64,000 bases of DNA from Faecalibacterium sp. An121 (GCF_002160915.1 NZ_NFLM01000006.1:62001-126000), one strand, 5' to 3'; counted from the first letter of the stretch, positions 1 through 8,071 are shown. Program-made: numbers and translations. Notes: generated from the sequence alone by a model not told the origin.

Positions 1-67
1 TGCTGTTCCAGTGACAAAAGGGTCTCCTTTCTGCATCGCGTCGCAAGTACCTGCAAAAAGAGAGCGT

Positions 68-271
68 CTACCCTTTGTCGTCGGGACCGGGAGCGGGCTT
101 CAGGACCTTTTTGATGTTCTTTTCGATCTTGGCCCGGGGCAGCATGACCTCCCGCCCGCAGCCTGTGCAGCGGATGCGGAAATCCATCCCCACCCGCAGC
201 ACCTCAAAGCTCGAAGCGCCGCAGGGGTGTTTTTTCCGTGTCTGAATGATGTCGCCCACAGCGATGTCCAT
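68..271 (-). CDS. DUF951 family small protein
   Basis: Encodes 67 residues, the usual size of the DUF951 family, small proteins of unknown function common in Bacillota. The visible core has MDIAVGDIIQTRK at the start, a CG pair near residue 18, the central RIRCTGCGR with two more cysteines, and a basic end (KNIKKVLKP). The four cysteines suggest a small metal-binding fold, which is inference. The ATG at 271 is chosen because it has AAAGGAG just upstream and lies downstream of a good promoter (TATACT at 327-332). A longer in-frame reading adds a hydrophobic stretch but runs through that promoter. Confidence 0.85.
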   Translation of the reverse strand: MDIAVGDIIQTRKKHPCGASSFEVLRVGMDFRIRCTGCGREVMLPRAKIEKNIKKVLKPAPGPDDKG

Positions 272-326
272 AAAGCCGGACTCCTTTCCTTTCTGTGTGT
301 ACGGGCCAAAACGCACCGTATCCCAT

Positions 327-355
327 AGTATAAAACAAATGACCGCAAAAATCAA
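327..355 (-). promoter_or_regulatory. Sigma-A-type promoter for the DUF951 gene
   Basis: On the minus strand TTGATT (350-355) and TATACT (327-332) are separated by 17 nt. The position, about 55 nt before the ATG at 271, supports the short DUF951 reading. Confidence 0.6.
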
Positions 356-455
356 CAAAGCAAATACCGGGCTGAAAAATTGCATATGCTGTAACAGGCC
401 GCCCCGGCGGCTTGCTACCGACCATGCAACAGAACCGAAGAAAGAGGAATGAAAG

Positions 456-1391
456 ATGATGCAAACCTTTAGAACCGAAGGCAACTACCGCGACGCGGCC
501 CGCCTGGGCAGCGCCGAACTGCGGGCCGCCATGGCCAGCGGCGAGATCCTCCAGAGCACCGCCCTGGCCTTTGACACCCAGCGCCAGCTGCGGTTTGAGT
601 TGGGCGGCGTGCGGGGGGTCATGCCCTTTGCCCAGTGCGCCGACGGCGCAGGCATCGGGACCGTGCGCGACATCGCGGTGCTGACGCGGGTGGGACGCCC
701 CACCTGCTTTGTCATCGAGAGCCTGGAGCAGGACTCCCAGGGCCGGCCCTATTACCTGCTGTCCCGCGCCAGAGCCCAGCAGATGTGCAAGGCAGAGTAC
801 CTGGACACGCTGGGCCCCGGGGACATCCTGCCCTGCGCGGTGACCCACATCGAGTCCTTTGGGGCGTTCTGCGACGTGGGCTGCGGCATCAGCGCCCTGC
901 TGCCCATCGACTGCCTGTCGGTCAGCCGCATCTCCTCCCCCGCCGACCGGGTCAGCGTGGGCCAGCAGATCCTCTGCGCCATCCGCAGCCGGGACGCCCA
1001 GGGGCGCTTTGTCCTGACCATCCGGGAGCTGCTGGGCACCTGGGCCGAAAACGCCGCCGCATTCTCGGCCGGGGAAACGGTGGTGGGCATCGTGCGCAGC
1101 GTGGAGGAATACGGCACCTTCATCGAGATCGCGCCCAACCTGGCAGGACTGGCCGAAAGCTGCCCCGACCTGCGCCCCGGCCAGGCGGTCAGCGTCTACA
1201 TCAAGAGCATCCTGCCCGAAAAAATGAAGATCAAGCTGGTGATCGTCAACCGCAACCTGGGCCAGAGCCATCGGTTCGACCTGCAGTATTTTATCACCCA
1301 GGGGCACATCGACCGGTGGGTCTACTCCACTCCCGAGAGCAAAAAGCAGATCGTGACCGAATTTACCTGCCCGGCCTGCAATCCCGCTTGA
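456..1391 (+). CDS. S1 RNA-binding domain protein
   Basis: Encodes 311 residues. Two S1-type OB-fold repeats can be read: about residues 120-195 (GDILPCAVTHIESFGAF) and 204-262 (GETVVGIVRSVEEYGTF). They follow a less conserved N-terminal part of about 115 residues. The family resembles ribosomal protein S1 but is shorter than bpsA/rpsA products, so it is probably an accessory RNA-binding protein rather than ribosomal S1. The C-terminus ends in a CPAC motif. There are two ATGs in a row at 456 and 459, after GAAAGAGGAATGAAAG. It diverges from the DUF951 gene and is followed by a DUF4364 gene in the same direction. Confidence 0.75.
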   Translation: MMQTFRTEGNYRDAARLGSAELRAAMASGEILQSTALAFDTQRQLRFELGGVRGVMPFAQCADGAGIGTVRDIAVLTRVGRPTCFVIESLEQDSQGRPYYLLSRARAQQMCKAEYLDTLGPGDILPCAVTHIESFGAFCDVGCGISALLPIDCLSVSRISSPADRVSVGQQILCAIRSRDAQGRFVLTIRELLGTWAENAAAFSAGETVVGIVRSVEEYGTFIEIAPNLAGLAESCPDLRPGQAVSVYIKSILPEKMKIKLVIVNRNLGQSHRFDLQYFITQGHIDRWVYSTPESKKQIVTEFTCPACNPA

Positions 1392-1486
1392 AATCCGCGC
1401 CAAAATTCCTTATACTGTTTATATTGACCTAAAAGCCATACCGGCGGGCCGCCGCCCGCCCTTGTGTATAAAGGATGTGAAGAACC

Positions 1487-2041
1487 ATGGCTGAACGCGA
1501 TGCTTTTACCGCCGGGGTCCGGCCCGGCGGGCTGAACAACAGCACCGAGATCCGTCTGCTGCTGTGCTACCTGGTCCAGCACAGCGGCCCCATCACCCAG
1601 CAGCAGCTTGAGGCCGGGCTGATGGACGCGCAGCTGGTGAACTATTTTGAGATCGGCTCCTGTCTGGATGACATCAAGCGCCAGGGCCTGGTGCAGCAGG
1701 ACGGGGACGGGCAGTTCACCATCACCGAAAAGGGCCGCCGCGTGGCCCGGGAGCTGGCCTACGACCTGCCTCTCAGCGTCCGGGAACGGGCGGTGGCCGC
1801 CGTGGTCAAGGCGCAGCTGTGGACCCGCAAACAGGCCGAATACAGCGCCGTCATCTCGGAGCGGACAGACGGGCACTGCACCGTCCGCTGCATGATCAAC
1901 CGGCTGGACGAAAAGCTGTTCTGCCTCGAGCTGGGGATGCCCGACCGCCTGACCGCTGAGCTGGTCAAACGCCAGTTCATCCTCAAGGGCAACGAAATTT
2001 ACCAGCTGCTCATCAACAAGCTGACCGAAGACGAGCTGTGA
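1487..2041 (+). CDS. DUF4364 family protein
   Basis: Encodes 184 residues matching DUF4364, a clostridial family of unknown function. The N-terminal 75 residues look like a winged helix (STEIRLLLCYLVQHSGPIT, then a second helix and ITEKGRRVARE), so DNA binding is likely. The rest is an alpha/beta domain. Family members often sit near S1-domain genes, as here. The start is the ATG preceded by AAGGATGTGAAGAACC. No catalytic motif is seen. Confidence 0.75.
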   Translation: MAERDAFTAGVRPGGLNNSTEIRLLLCYLVQHSGPITQQQLEAGLMDAQLVNYFEIGSCLDDIKRQGLVQQDGDGQFTITEKGRRVARELAYDLPLSVRERAVAAVVKAQLWTRKQAEYSAVISERTDGHCTVRCMINRLDEKLFCLELGMPDRLTAELVKRQFILKGNEIYQLLINKLTEDEL

Positions 2042-2117
2042 GCAGCCAAAAACTGTTCAAAGTTTGTTCACTTTCCCCTCACAGTTTTATCACCCCATAC
2101 AAATCTTCATCAAACGG

Positions 2118-2146
2118 TTGACAAGCTTTCATCCTCGTGCTACTTT
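2118..2146 (+). promoter_or_regulatory. Promoter of the T-box/cstA transcript
   Basis: TTGACA (2118-2123) and TACTTT (2141-2146) are 17 nt apart. Transcription would start about 30 nt before the T-box leader and 460 nt before cstA, which accounts for the long 5' untranslated region. Confidence 0.65.
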
Positions 2147-2180
2147 TGTGTCGTTCAAAAGCCAGATGCCAAATGCGATG

Positions 2181-2475
2181 AACAGGACGCACCTGCCCGC
2201 ACACCGCTTGCAGAGAGCCGCCGACGATGGGAAGGCGGCAGCAAGGAGCGGGCCGGCCATCCCCTGCAAGCAGCCTGTGTGAACGGCGCGCCGCGCCCAG
2301 TAACCCAGGCCGGGAAGCCCGCCGTTAGAATGGGCACGCGGTAAAGAGGCCCAGAGCCTTCCGCCGCGGCAGAGCGGCCGCCTTTCGGGGCGGCAAGCAA
2401 AGTGGTAACGCGGAGCATTCAGCCTTCGTCTTTGCAGCAGCCTTCGGGCTGTCCTGCAAGGGCGGAGGCTTTTTT
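2181..2475 (+). promoter_or_regulatory. T-box riboswitch leader
   Basis: This leader has the T-box parts in order. The Stem I distal arm has AGAGAG (2212-2217), helix CCGCC/GGCGG and the loop GACGATGGGAA. A CCGTTA segment (2331-2336) belongs to the Stem III region. The T-box sequence AGTGGTAACGCGG lies at 2401-2413, and a strong terminator follows at 2421-2475. GCCCGC/GCGGGC and a short CAGG/CCTG pairing bound a possible specifier loop on the 3' side around 2252-2262. There GCC (Ala) followed by A is the best candidate codon. The TGGT in the T-box would pair with an ACCA tRNA end, so discriminator base A, which fits tRNA-Ala and several others but not Gly, Ser, Cys or Thr. Specificity is tentative; the T-box call is firm. 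Confidence 0.88.
2421..2475 (+). terminator. T-box-controlled intrinsic terminator
   Basis: AGCCTTCGTCTTTGCAG pairs with CTGCAAGGGCGGAGGCT around a second small hairpin and is followed by TTTTT. The 5' arm would compete with the antiterminator that contains the T-box sequence at 2401-2413. Confidence 0.85.
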
Positions 2476-2610
2476 CATGCGGCATTTCCGCGCAGCCGGC
2501 TGGAGAACCACCGCCCCGGACCACGGGGCAGGGCCTGTCTGGACCATCCAAAGCGCCCGGCGCGGCCGGTCGTTCAGGCTCGTCCAAATCAAAAGAGAGA
2601 AGGGAAAATC

Positions 2611-4299
2611 ATGAACACACTCGTAATCGTCCTCATCGCGGCGGTGTGCCTCATCGCGGCCTATGCCCTCTATGGGCGCTGGATCGCCAGGAGCTGGGGC
2701 ATCGATCCCACCGCCAAGACCCCTGCCGTTCGCCTGAACGACGGCAAGGACTACGTCCCCACCGATGGCTGGACCGTTTTCAGCCATCAGTTCAGCTCCA
2801 TCGCCGGGGCGGGCCCTGTCACCGGCGCCATCCAGGCAGCCGCCTTCGGCTGGCTGCCGGTGCTGCTGTGGATCCTGCTGGGCGGCATCTTCTTTGGCGC
2901 CGTCACCGATTTCGGCGCCCTGTACGCCAGCGTCAAGAACGACGGCAAATCCATGGGCCTGCTGATCGAGAAATACATCGGCAAGCTGGGCCGCAAGCTG
3001 TTCCTCCTGTTCTGCTGGCTGTTCACCCTGCTGGTCATCGCCGCCTTTGCCGATATGGTGGCCGGCACCTTCAACGCTTTCGGCACCGACGGCGCACTGG
3101 TGGAAGCCGCCCAGAGCAACGGCGCAGCCGGCACCATCTCGCTGCTGTTCATCGTCTTTGCCATGATCTTCGGCCTGCTGCAAAAGCAGTTCCACTTCAC
3201 CGGCTGGAAAGAGGTCGCCGTGGGCCTGGTGTGCACCGTGGCCGCCCTGGCCCTGGGCATGATGATGCCCCTGATCGCCGACCAGAACACCTGGACCTAC
3301 ATCACCTTTGTCTACATCTTCTTTGCAGCCGTACTGCCCATGTGGCTGCTGAAACAGCCCCGCGACTATATGACCACCTTCATGTTCATCGGCATGATCG
3401 CGGGCGCCGTGGTGGGTCTGCTGGTGGCCCATCCCACCATGAACCTGCCCGTCTTTACCGGCTTCCACAACGCAAGCCTGGGCGATCTGTTCCCCATCCT
3501 GTTCGTCACGGTGGCCTGCGGCGCCGTGTCGGGCTTCCACAGTCTGGTGTCCTCCGGCACCTCCTCCAAGACGGTGGAGAACGAGAAGGATATGCTCAAG
3601 GTAGGCTATGGCGCCATGGTGCTGGAGAGCCTGCTGGCGGTGCTGGCCCTGTGTGTGGCCGGCGCCTCTGCCGCCGCTGACGGCACCGCTGCCGCCGGCA
3701 CCCCCTTCCAGATCTTCAGCCGGGGCGTGGCCGGCTTCCTGGAGATGTTCGGCGTGCCGGTCTATGTGGCGCAGTGCTTCATGACCATGTGCGTATCCGC
3801 CCTGGCCCTCACCAGCCTGGACGCCGTGGCCCGCATCGGCCGGATGAGCTTCCAGGAGCTGTTCAGCGTGGACGACATGGCCCACGCCGAGGGCTGGCGG
3901 AAGCTGCTGTGCAACACCTACTTTGCCACTGTGGTCACCCTGGTGTGCGGCTTCATCCTCACCAAGGTGGGCTACTCCAACATCTGGCCCCTGTTCGGTT
4001 CGGCCAACCAGCTGCTCAGCGCCCTGGTGCTGGTCACCCTGTGCGTTTTCCTCAAGGTCACCGGCCGCAACAACAAGATGCTGTTCCCTCCCCTGGTGAT
4101 CATGCTCTGCGTCACCTTCACCGCTCTGGTGGAGCGTCTGATCGCTCTGATCCAGGCATTCCAGGCAGGCAGCGCCACCTTTATGCTGGAGGGCCTGCAG
4201 CTGATCATTGCCGTGCTGCTGATCGCTCTGGGCCTGACCATCGTGGTCAACTCCCTGCGCTCCTACTTCCAGGCCAAGCACAACAGCGAGGTCAAATGA
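2611..4299 (+). CDS. cstA: CstA-family carbon starvation/peptide transporter
   Basis: Encodes a 562-residue polytopic membrane protein of the CstA family, which imports peptides or pyruvate in characterised bacteria. It starts with a membrane segment (VIVLIAAVCLIAAYALYGRW). The family signatures PTDGWTVFSHQFSSIAGAGP and GGIFFGAVTDFGALYASVK lie in the first 115 residues, and about 14 further hydrophobic segments follow. The length is near the shorter clostridial CstA forms rather than the roughly 700-residue E. coli protein. The ATG at 2611 follows AGAGAGAAGGGAAAATC. It is controlled by the T-box upstream, so it is probably induced when one charged tRNA runs low. That favours an amino-acid or peptide import role over general carbon starvation. 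Confidence 0.88.
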   Translation: MNTLVIVLIAAVCLIAAYALYGRWIARSWGIDPTAKTPAVRLNDGKDYVPTDGWTVFSHQFSSIAGAGPVTGAIQAAAFGWLPVLLWILLGGIFFGAVTDFGALYASVKNDGKSMGLLIEKYIGKLGRKLFLLFCWLFTLLVIAAFADMVAGTFNAFGTDGALVEAAQSNGAAGTISLLFIVFAMIFGLLQKQFHFTGWKEVAVGLVCTVAALALGMMMPLIADQNTWTYITFVYIFFAAVLPMWLLKQPRDYMTTFMFIGMIAGAVVGLLVAHPTMNLPVFTGFHNASLGDLFPILFVTVACGAVSGFHSLVSSGTSSKTVENEKDMLKVGYGAMVLESLLAVLALCVAGASAAADGTAAAGTPFQIFSRGVAGFLEMFGVPVYVAQCFMTMCVSALALTSLDAVARIGRMSFQELFSVDDMAHAEGWRKLLCNTYFATVVTLVCGFILTKVGYSNIWPLFGSANQLLSALVLVTLCVFLKVTGRNNKMLFPPLVIMLCVTFTALVERLIALIQAFQAGSATFMLEGLQLIIAVLLIALGLTIVVNSLRSYFQAKHNSEVK

Positions 4300-4318
4300 T
4301 CCCGCTGTAAAAAACAAG

Positions 4319-4361
4319 ACCCGCCTTTCCCGGCTGCACAAGCGGAAAAGGCGGGTTTTTA
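4319..4361. terminator. Bidirectional terminator between cstA and the AKR gene
   Basis: ACCCGCCTTTCC and GGAAAAGGCGGG form a stem followed by TTTTTATTTT on the plus strand. On the minus strand the stem is followed by TCTTGTTTTTT. It can end both cstA and the convergent aldo/keto reductase operon. Confidence 0.8.
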
Positions 4362-4523
4362 TTTTGTCCCGGCCGGGGCTTTTATGCCAGCCAGGCCAGC
4401 AGGGCAGCTTGGGCGGCTTCAGGGCTGGGCGCGGGCGGCCCGCCGGTGAGGTAGGCCACCGCGTCATCCCATTCCCGCTGGGGCGCGCAGCCGGGGGCGG
4501 CTCTTTTTATGCGGCTGAGGGGA

Positions 4524-5528
4524 TCACTTCTTCTCGTCCAGAAGCACCACGCCCTCGGGCGGGTTTGCGTTGATGGCCCCTACGATGGGGTGCGGGACGT
4601 AGCACTCCTCCAGATAGGCCACTTCCTCTGCGGTCAGGTGCACGTCCAGCGCGCCGGCGGCATCGTCCAGATAGCGGGTCTTGGTGGCCCCGATGATGGG
4701 AGAAGCCACCCCTTTGGCCCACTGCCATGCAATGGCGATCTGGGACATCTTGCACCCCTTCTGCCGGGCCAGCTCATCCACCCGCTGAACGATCCGGATA
4801 TCCTGCTGCTCCATCCGGTCATATTTGCCCATGGCTACCCGGTCGGTCCGGGCCCGCAGGGTGTCGGCCTCCCAGGTGGGGCGGGTCAGATGGCCGGCGG
4901 CCAGCGGGCTGTAAGGCATCAGCGTCACTCCCATCTGCCTGCAAATGGGGATCAGCTCCCGCTCATCCTCTCGGTACAGCAGGTTGTAGTGGTTCTCCAT
5001 GGCCGAGAAGGGGGTCCAGCCGTGGTCCCGGGCGGCCAGCTGCATATTGTAGAACTGATAGCCGTACATGGCCGACGCGCCCAGCGCCCGCACCTTGCCG
5101 GCCCGGACCAGATCGTGCAGGGCCTCCATGGTCTCCTCGATGGGGGTATCGTAATCAAAGCGGTGGATGATGTACAGATCCAGATAGTCGGTGCCCAGCC
5201 GCCGCAGGCTGCCGTCGATCTCCCGCATGATGGCCTCCCGGGAAAGGCGGCCGGGGTTGAAATAGACCTTGGATGCGATCACCACCTTGTCCCGCGGGAC
5301 ATTGCGCTTGAGGGCGCGGCCCAGGTACTCCTCGCTGGTGCCCTCCGAATAGCCGTTGGCGGTGTCAAAAAAGTTGATGCCCAGATCCAAAGCGTGCCGG
5401 ATGACCTGCTCGCTGGCGTCCTCATCCAGCGTCCAGTCGTGCATGGTGCCAGCCTTGCCAAAGCTCATGCAGCCCACACACAGCTTGGAAATGGTGATGT
5501 CGGTGCTGCCCAGTTTTGTGTATTCCAT
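4524..5528 (-). CDS. Aldo/keto reductase
   Basis: Encodes a 334-residue NADPH-dependent aldo/keto reductase of the YajO/Tas-like group. The catalytic tetrad can be read: Asp and Tyr in FFDTANGYSEG, Lys in VIASKVYF and His in LYIIHRFD. The C-terminal cofactor segment SPIIGATKTRYLDDAAGAL is typical. The physiological carbonyl substrate is unknown. The start ATG follows AGAGGAGCAAGACG. It is the last gene of a set with the FMN reductase (5870-6406) and CMD-family gene (5554-5808), read from a promoter with a LysR-type site at 6445-6515. Confidence 0.9.
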   Translation of the reverse strand: MEYTKLGSTDITISKLCVGCMSFGKAGTMHDWTLDEDASEQVIRHALDLGINFFDTANGYSEGTSEEYLGRALKRNVPRDKVVIASKVYFNPGRLSREAIMREIDGSLRRLGTDYLDLYIIHRFDYDTPIEETMEALHDLVRAGKVRALGASAMYGYQFYNMQLAARDHGWTPFSAMENHYNLLYREDERELIPICRQMGVTLMPYSPLAAGHLTRPTWEADTLRARTDRVAMGKYDRMEQQDIRIVQRVDELARQKGCKMSQIAIAWQWAKGVASPIIGATKTRYLDDAAGALDVHLTAEEVAYLEECYVPHPIVGAINANPPEGVVLLDEKK

Positions 5529-5553
5529 CGTCTTGCTCCTCTCTTTCGGCGCT

Positions 5554-5808
5554 TTACTCTACCGCCTTGTTGATGCAGGTGATGGCGTTCAGGCTGCGGG
5601 GATACCCGATATAGGGCAGGCACTGAGACACCACCCGCACCAGGAACGCCTTATAAGCATCCAGTCCCTGGCAGCCCACCAGCGCCGCTAGGATTGCCAG
5701 CCAGCGGGTGGGTGCATCCAGCTGCTGGCCCTCCTCTGCGGGCACTTCCTCAAAAGCAAACCGTTCGGCCCGCTCCATAAACGCGAGGTCTGTCTTTCGA
5801 TAGTCCAT
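5554..5808 (-). CDS. Carboxymuconolactone decarboxylase-family protein
   Basis: Encodes 84 residues resembling the carboxymuconolactone decarboxylase (CMD/AhpD-like) fold. The conserved C-terminal half has ILAALVGCQGLDAYKAFL and CLPYIGYPRSLNAI. Related proteins are decarboxylases or thiol peroxidase-like enzymes, but the AhpD CxxC pair is absent (single Cys in VGCQG and SQC). It is shorter than usual (about 110-130). The ATG at 5808 has AAAGGAGG eight bases upstream, so the ten extra residues readable before it are probably not translated. It lies between the FMN reductase and aldo/keto reductase genes and is likely cotranscribed. Confidence 0.75.
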   Translation of the reverse strand: MDYRKTDLAFMERAERFAFEEVPAEEGQQLDAPTRWLAILAALVGCQGLDAYKAFLVRVVSQCLPYIGYPRSLNAITCINKAVE

Positions 5809-5869
5809 CGTCCGATCCTCCTTTGTAAGATCTTCCAAGCTGAAAAATGGCGGCAGGCTGCGCGCCGCC

Positions 5870-6406
5870 TCACTTCAGGCGGTTGCCCAGCTGGTACGCC
5901 TGCTGCGGGTAACGGGAGTGCTGGGTCATGGACGGGGTGCCGCAGCCGGCCCCCAGCACCATCCCCATATCCTCAAACCCCAGATAGCGCACCAGAGTCT
6001 TGTAGTGGGCCTCCAGCGCTTCAAAGGTCCAGCTGTCGTCGTTCCAGGCGGCGGCCAGCAGGGCCGATTTCATATGCCTGCGCTGGATCGAACCGTTGAA
6101 AGCGCAGAACCGGTCGATCAGGGTCTTGAGCTGGGCGGACATCCCATAGTAATACAGCGGCGTAGCAAACACCAGCATATCCGCCCCCAGGATGGCCGGG
6201 CGGATGCGCTCCATCCCGTCTTTCTGGGCGCAGGGGCCCTCATACCCGCAGTGGATGCAGCCGGTGCAGGGGTGGATATCGGCATAGGCCGCGTCGATGA
6301 TCTCCACCGTGTGGCCCGCCTCCTCCGCCCCCTGCCGGAAGCAGTCGGCCAGCAGGTTGGAGGAGCCCTTCCTGTTGGGGCTGCCTGCAAGAATAACGAT
6401 CTTCAT
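5870..6406 (-). CDS. NAD(P)H-dependent FMN reductase, flavodoxin fold
   Basis: Encodes 178 residues of the flavodoxin-like NADPH-dependent FMN reductase family. The phosphate-binding loop is GSPNRKGSSNLLAD at residues 9-22 and the flavin-binding segment is FATPLYYYGMSAQLKTLIDR. CTGCIHCGYEGPCAQKD carries four cysteines, as in the iron-sulfur flavoprotein group, so an Fe-S cluster is possible. First gene of the FMN reductase-CMD-AKR set. It starts at the ATG after GAAAGGAAGGTGAGAAGCA, downstream of promoter and operator 6445-6515. Predicted cytoplasmic reduction of flavins or quinone-like substrates; the substrate is not known. Confidence 0.88.
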   Translation of the reverse strand: MKIVILAGSPNRKGSSNLLADCFRQGAEEAGHTVEIIDAAYADIHPCTGCIHCGYEGPCAQKDGMERIRPAILGADMLVFATPLYYYGMSAQLKTLIDRFCAFNGSIQRRHMKSALLAAAWNDDSWTFEALEAHYKTLVRYLGFEDMGMVLGAGCGTPSMTQHSRYPQQAYQLGNRLK

Positions 6407-6444
6407 TGCTTCTCACCTTCCTTTCCGGTCCGGATGTTGATTTC

Positions 6445-6515
6445 ATTATAGGGCGGCGGCCGTGCAATGTCCAATACCTATCTTTTATCGCGATCCATAC
6501 GCCTGCCACATAATT
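6445..6515 (-). promoter_or_regulatory. LysR-type promoter/operator 1 (FMN reductase operon)
   Basis: The minus strand has TTGGAC (6469-6474) and TATAAT (6445-6450) with an 18-nt spacer. A 23-bp dyad-like site at 6493-6515 is separated from the -35 by 18 nt. The same arrangement occurs at two other promoters nearby. The site has one strong half (CGTATGGAT) and one weak half (AATTATGTG). Confidence 0.75.
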
Positions 6516-6521
6516 CAGCGC

Positions 6522-6552
6522 ATAAAAGTCCCCCGAACGTTCGTCCGGGGGC
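6522..6552 (-). terminator. Terminator of the lysR gene
   Basis: On the minus strand CCCCCGGACG and CGTTCGGGGG form a GC-rich stem followed by ACTTTTAT. It lies 6-36 nt beyond the lysR stop and separates lysR from promoter 1. Confidence 0.8.
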
Positions 6553-6557
6553 AATGT

Positions 6558-7439
6558 TTATTCCAGCGCAGCCCGCAGCATATTGACCTCCTGGATGAAC
6601 AGCGAGGACGCCGGGGAGAACAGGCGGTCCTTCTTCCATACCAGGACGCTGATGCGTTCGGGCGAGATGGGGATAAAGCGCAGCTGCGGGCTGCTGTGGA
6701 TGGCCAGGGCGCCGTCCAGGCAGAAAGCGCAGCCCAGCCCAGCCTCTACCAGCAGCACCGCGTTGGACAGCAGCGTATAGCTCAGCGGGATGCTCAGGTC
6801 TTTTTCGTCGCATTGCAGCCAGTTGAGGATCTCGGCCCGCACCGGCTCCCGCAGAGGCAGGATCAGAGGGTAAGCGGCGGCCTCTGGCGGACGGATGACC
6901 TGGCTGCCGGCCAGGGGATGGTCGGCCCGCATCAGTACGCCCCAGGTCTCCTTCTGCGGCAGGCGGACAAAATCGTATTTGGCGGTGTCCACCGGCTCCA
7001 GCAGCAGGCCGATATCGATCAGACCCTTGTCCATCCGCTCCTTGATGTAATCGGCCATCTCGTTGTACAGAACGAAGCGGACCTGGGGGTACTTGTCCGA
7101 AAACTCCTTGATGATCCTGGCCAGCAGGCGGCTGCCCACCGCCTCGGTGGCCCCGATGGAAACCACCCCGCTCACCTCTGCATTGCGCCGGGCAAAGGAA
7201 CGCTCCAGCCGGTCGGCCAGCTCTACGATCTCCTCGGCCCTCTGGCGGAAAAAGCGGCCCTCATCCGTCAGGGTCATCCCCTTTTTGCCCCGTGTCATCA
7301 GGGTGGCCCCCAGCTCCCGCTCCAGGTCCATCAGCTGGCGGCTCAGGGTGGGCTGGGTCACGTGCAGCAGGTCAGCGGCCCGGGTGATATTCTCCTCGTT
7401 GGCCGCCGCCAAAAAATAGCGCAGAGTGCGCAGTTCCAT
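6558..7439 (-). CDS. LysR-family transcriptional regulator of the redox island
   Basis: Encodes 293 residues, standard for LysR regulators. The N-terminal helix-turn-helix is ELRTLRYFLAAANEENITRA with LLHVTQPTLSRQLMDLE (residues 2-50). A linker helix and a periplasmic-binding-like effector domain follow (SIGATEAVGSRLLARII, IDIGLLLEPV, HPLAG). The start ATG has AAGGAGG upstream. Four copies of a related 23-bp site lie within 2.3 kb: one before this gene (7496-7518) and three at the same distance from neighbouring promoters. The simplest reading is that it controls all the redox genes from 4.5 to 10.7 kb and itself. The ligand is unknown. Confidence 0.93.
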   Translation of the reverse strand: MELRTLRYFLAAANEENITRAADLLHVTQPTLSRQLMDLERELGATLMTRGKKGMTLTDEGRFFRQRAEEIVELADRLERSFARRNAEVSGVVSIGATEAVGSRLLARIIKEFSDKYPQVRFVLYNEMADYIKERMDKGLIDIGLLLEPVDTAKYDFVRLPQKETWGVLMRADHPLAGSQVIRPPEAAAYPLILPLREPVRAEILNWLQCDEKDLSIPLSYTLLSNAVLLVEAGLGCAFCLDGALAIHSSPQLRFIPISPERISVLVWKKDRLFSPASSLFIQEVNMLRAALE

Positions 7440-7495
7440 CCAGCCATCCTCCTTGTTGCCATTTGATCCGGGGCATATCCTAACGCCCGGATGTG

Positions 7496-7518
7496 TTCCA
7501 TGCTATGCTCCCATGGTA
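7496..7518 (-). promoter_or_regulatory. LysR-type site upstream of lysR
   Basis: TTCCATGCT on the left and CCATGGTA on the right match the dyad seen at the three promoter-linked sites. It lies 57 nt before the lysR start and suits autoregulation. No convincing -10/-35 pair was found next to it. A separate inverted repeat (ATCCGGGG/CCCGGAT, 7466-7492) lies between the site and the start codon. Confidence 0.5.
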
Positions 7519-7567
7519 GCACAACCGGCCCCGGAACGCAACAGGTCCATGACTTCCCAGCGCTGTT

Positions 7568-8071
7568 TTATTCCCCCGCCGCGGCCAGCCAGACTGCCAG
7601 TTTCGCAGCCAGGGCGTCCGGGCCGGCGGTATCCAGCACCCCCAGAGCCTCGGTCACCTGCGCCCCCGGGCACAGACGCTGCACTTCCTGGCGCATGGAG
7701 CAGGGCACCCCGCCGCAGTGGGAATAAAAGGGCAGGATCTTTTTGCCCGCCCAGTCGTGCTGGCTCAGCCAGGAGGCCATGGGCGGTGCGATGGCGCCGC
7801 ACCAGTTGGGAGAACCCACACAGACGGCGGTATAGCCCTGCGGGGACGGGGCCCCCGGCAGCAGGCTGGGACGGCGGCCGGCATGGATCTCCGCCTTGAC
7901 CTGCCGCAGCAGCGCCGGAAAAGCCATGGGATAGGGCTGCCAGGGATAGATCTCCCTCCACTCCCCTCCTGTGAGCTGCTGCAGCGCCCGGGCCACCCGG
8001 CGGGTGTGCCCTGTATAGGAATAGGAGACGATCAGCAGCCCGGGCTCCGTCGGGCCGTGCCGGGCGGTCAT
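7568..8071 (-). CDS. Flavodoxin-like protein
   Basis: Encodes 167 residues of flavodoxin fold. The FMN phosphate loop is VSYSYTGHTRRVA near the N-terminus. GSPNWCGAIAPPMASWL and ILPFYSHCGGVP match the two flavin-contacting loops of the flavodoxin_4 type. The start is the ATG at 8071, which overlaps the stop of the flavin reductase gene as ATGA, so the two are translationally coupled. The small gap to lysR holds no terminator. It could carry electrons to a partner or reduce small molecules with the flavin reductase. Confidence 0.85.
   Translation of the reverse strand: MTARHGPTEPGLLIVSYSYTGHTRRVARALQQLTGGEWREIYPWQPYPMAFPALLRQVKAEIHAGRRPSLLPGAPSPQGYTAVCVGSPNWCGAIAPPMASWLSQHDWAGKKILPFYSHCGGVPCSMRQEVQRLCPGAQVTEALGVLDTAGPDALAAKLAVWLAAAGE

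Noticed and set aside
1-17. Possible start of a leftward gene (TTG at 17 with AAAGGAGA upstream, reading MSLEQ)
   Set aside because: Only five codons are in the window, so it cannot be assigned.
272-484. In-frame N-terminal extension of the DUF951 protein with a hydrophobic segment
   Set aside because: The extension runs through a good promoter (327-355). The internal ATG at 271 has a strong ribosome site and gives the family length.
2419-4467. Long open frame on the minus strand opposite cstA
   Set aside because: It has a His/Gln/Gly-rich composition typical of antisense to GC-rich coding sequence, no domain, and the plus-strand CstA is clear.
4382-4480. About 33 coding-like codons on the minus strand ending AALLAWLA and stop
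   Set aside because: There is no start or ribosome site and the frame enters the AKR gene out of phase. It could be a gene remnant but cannot be supported.
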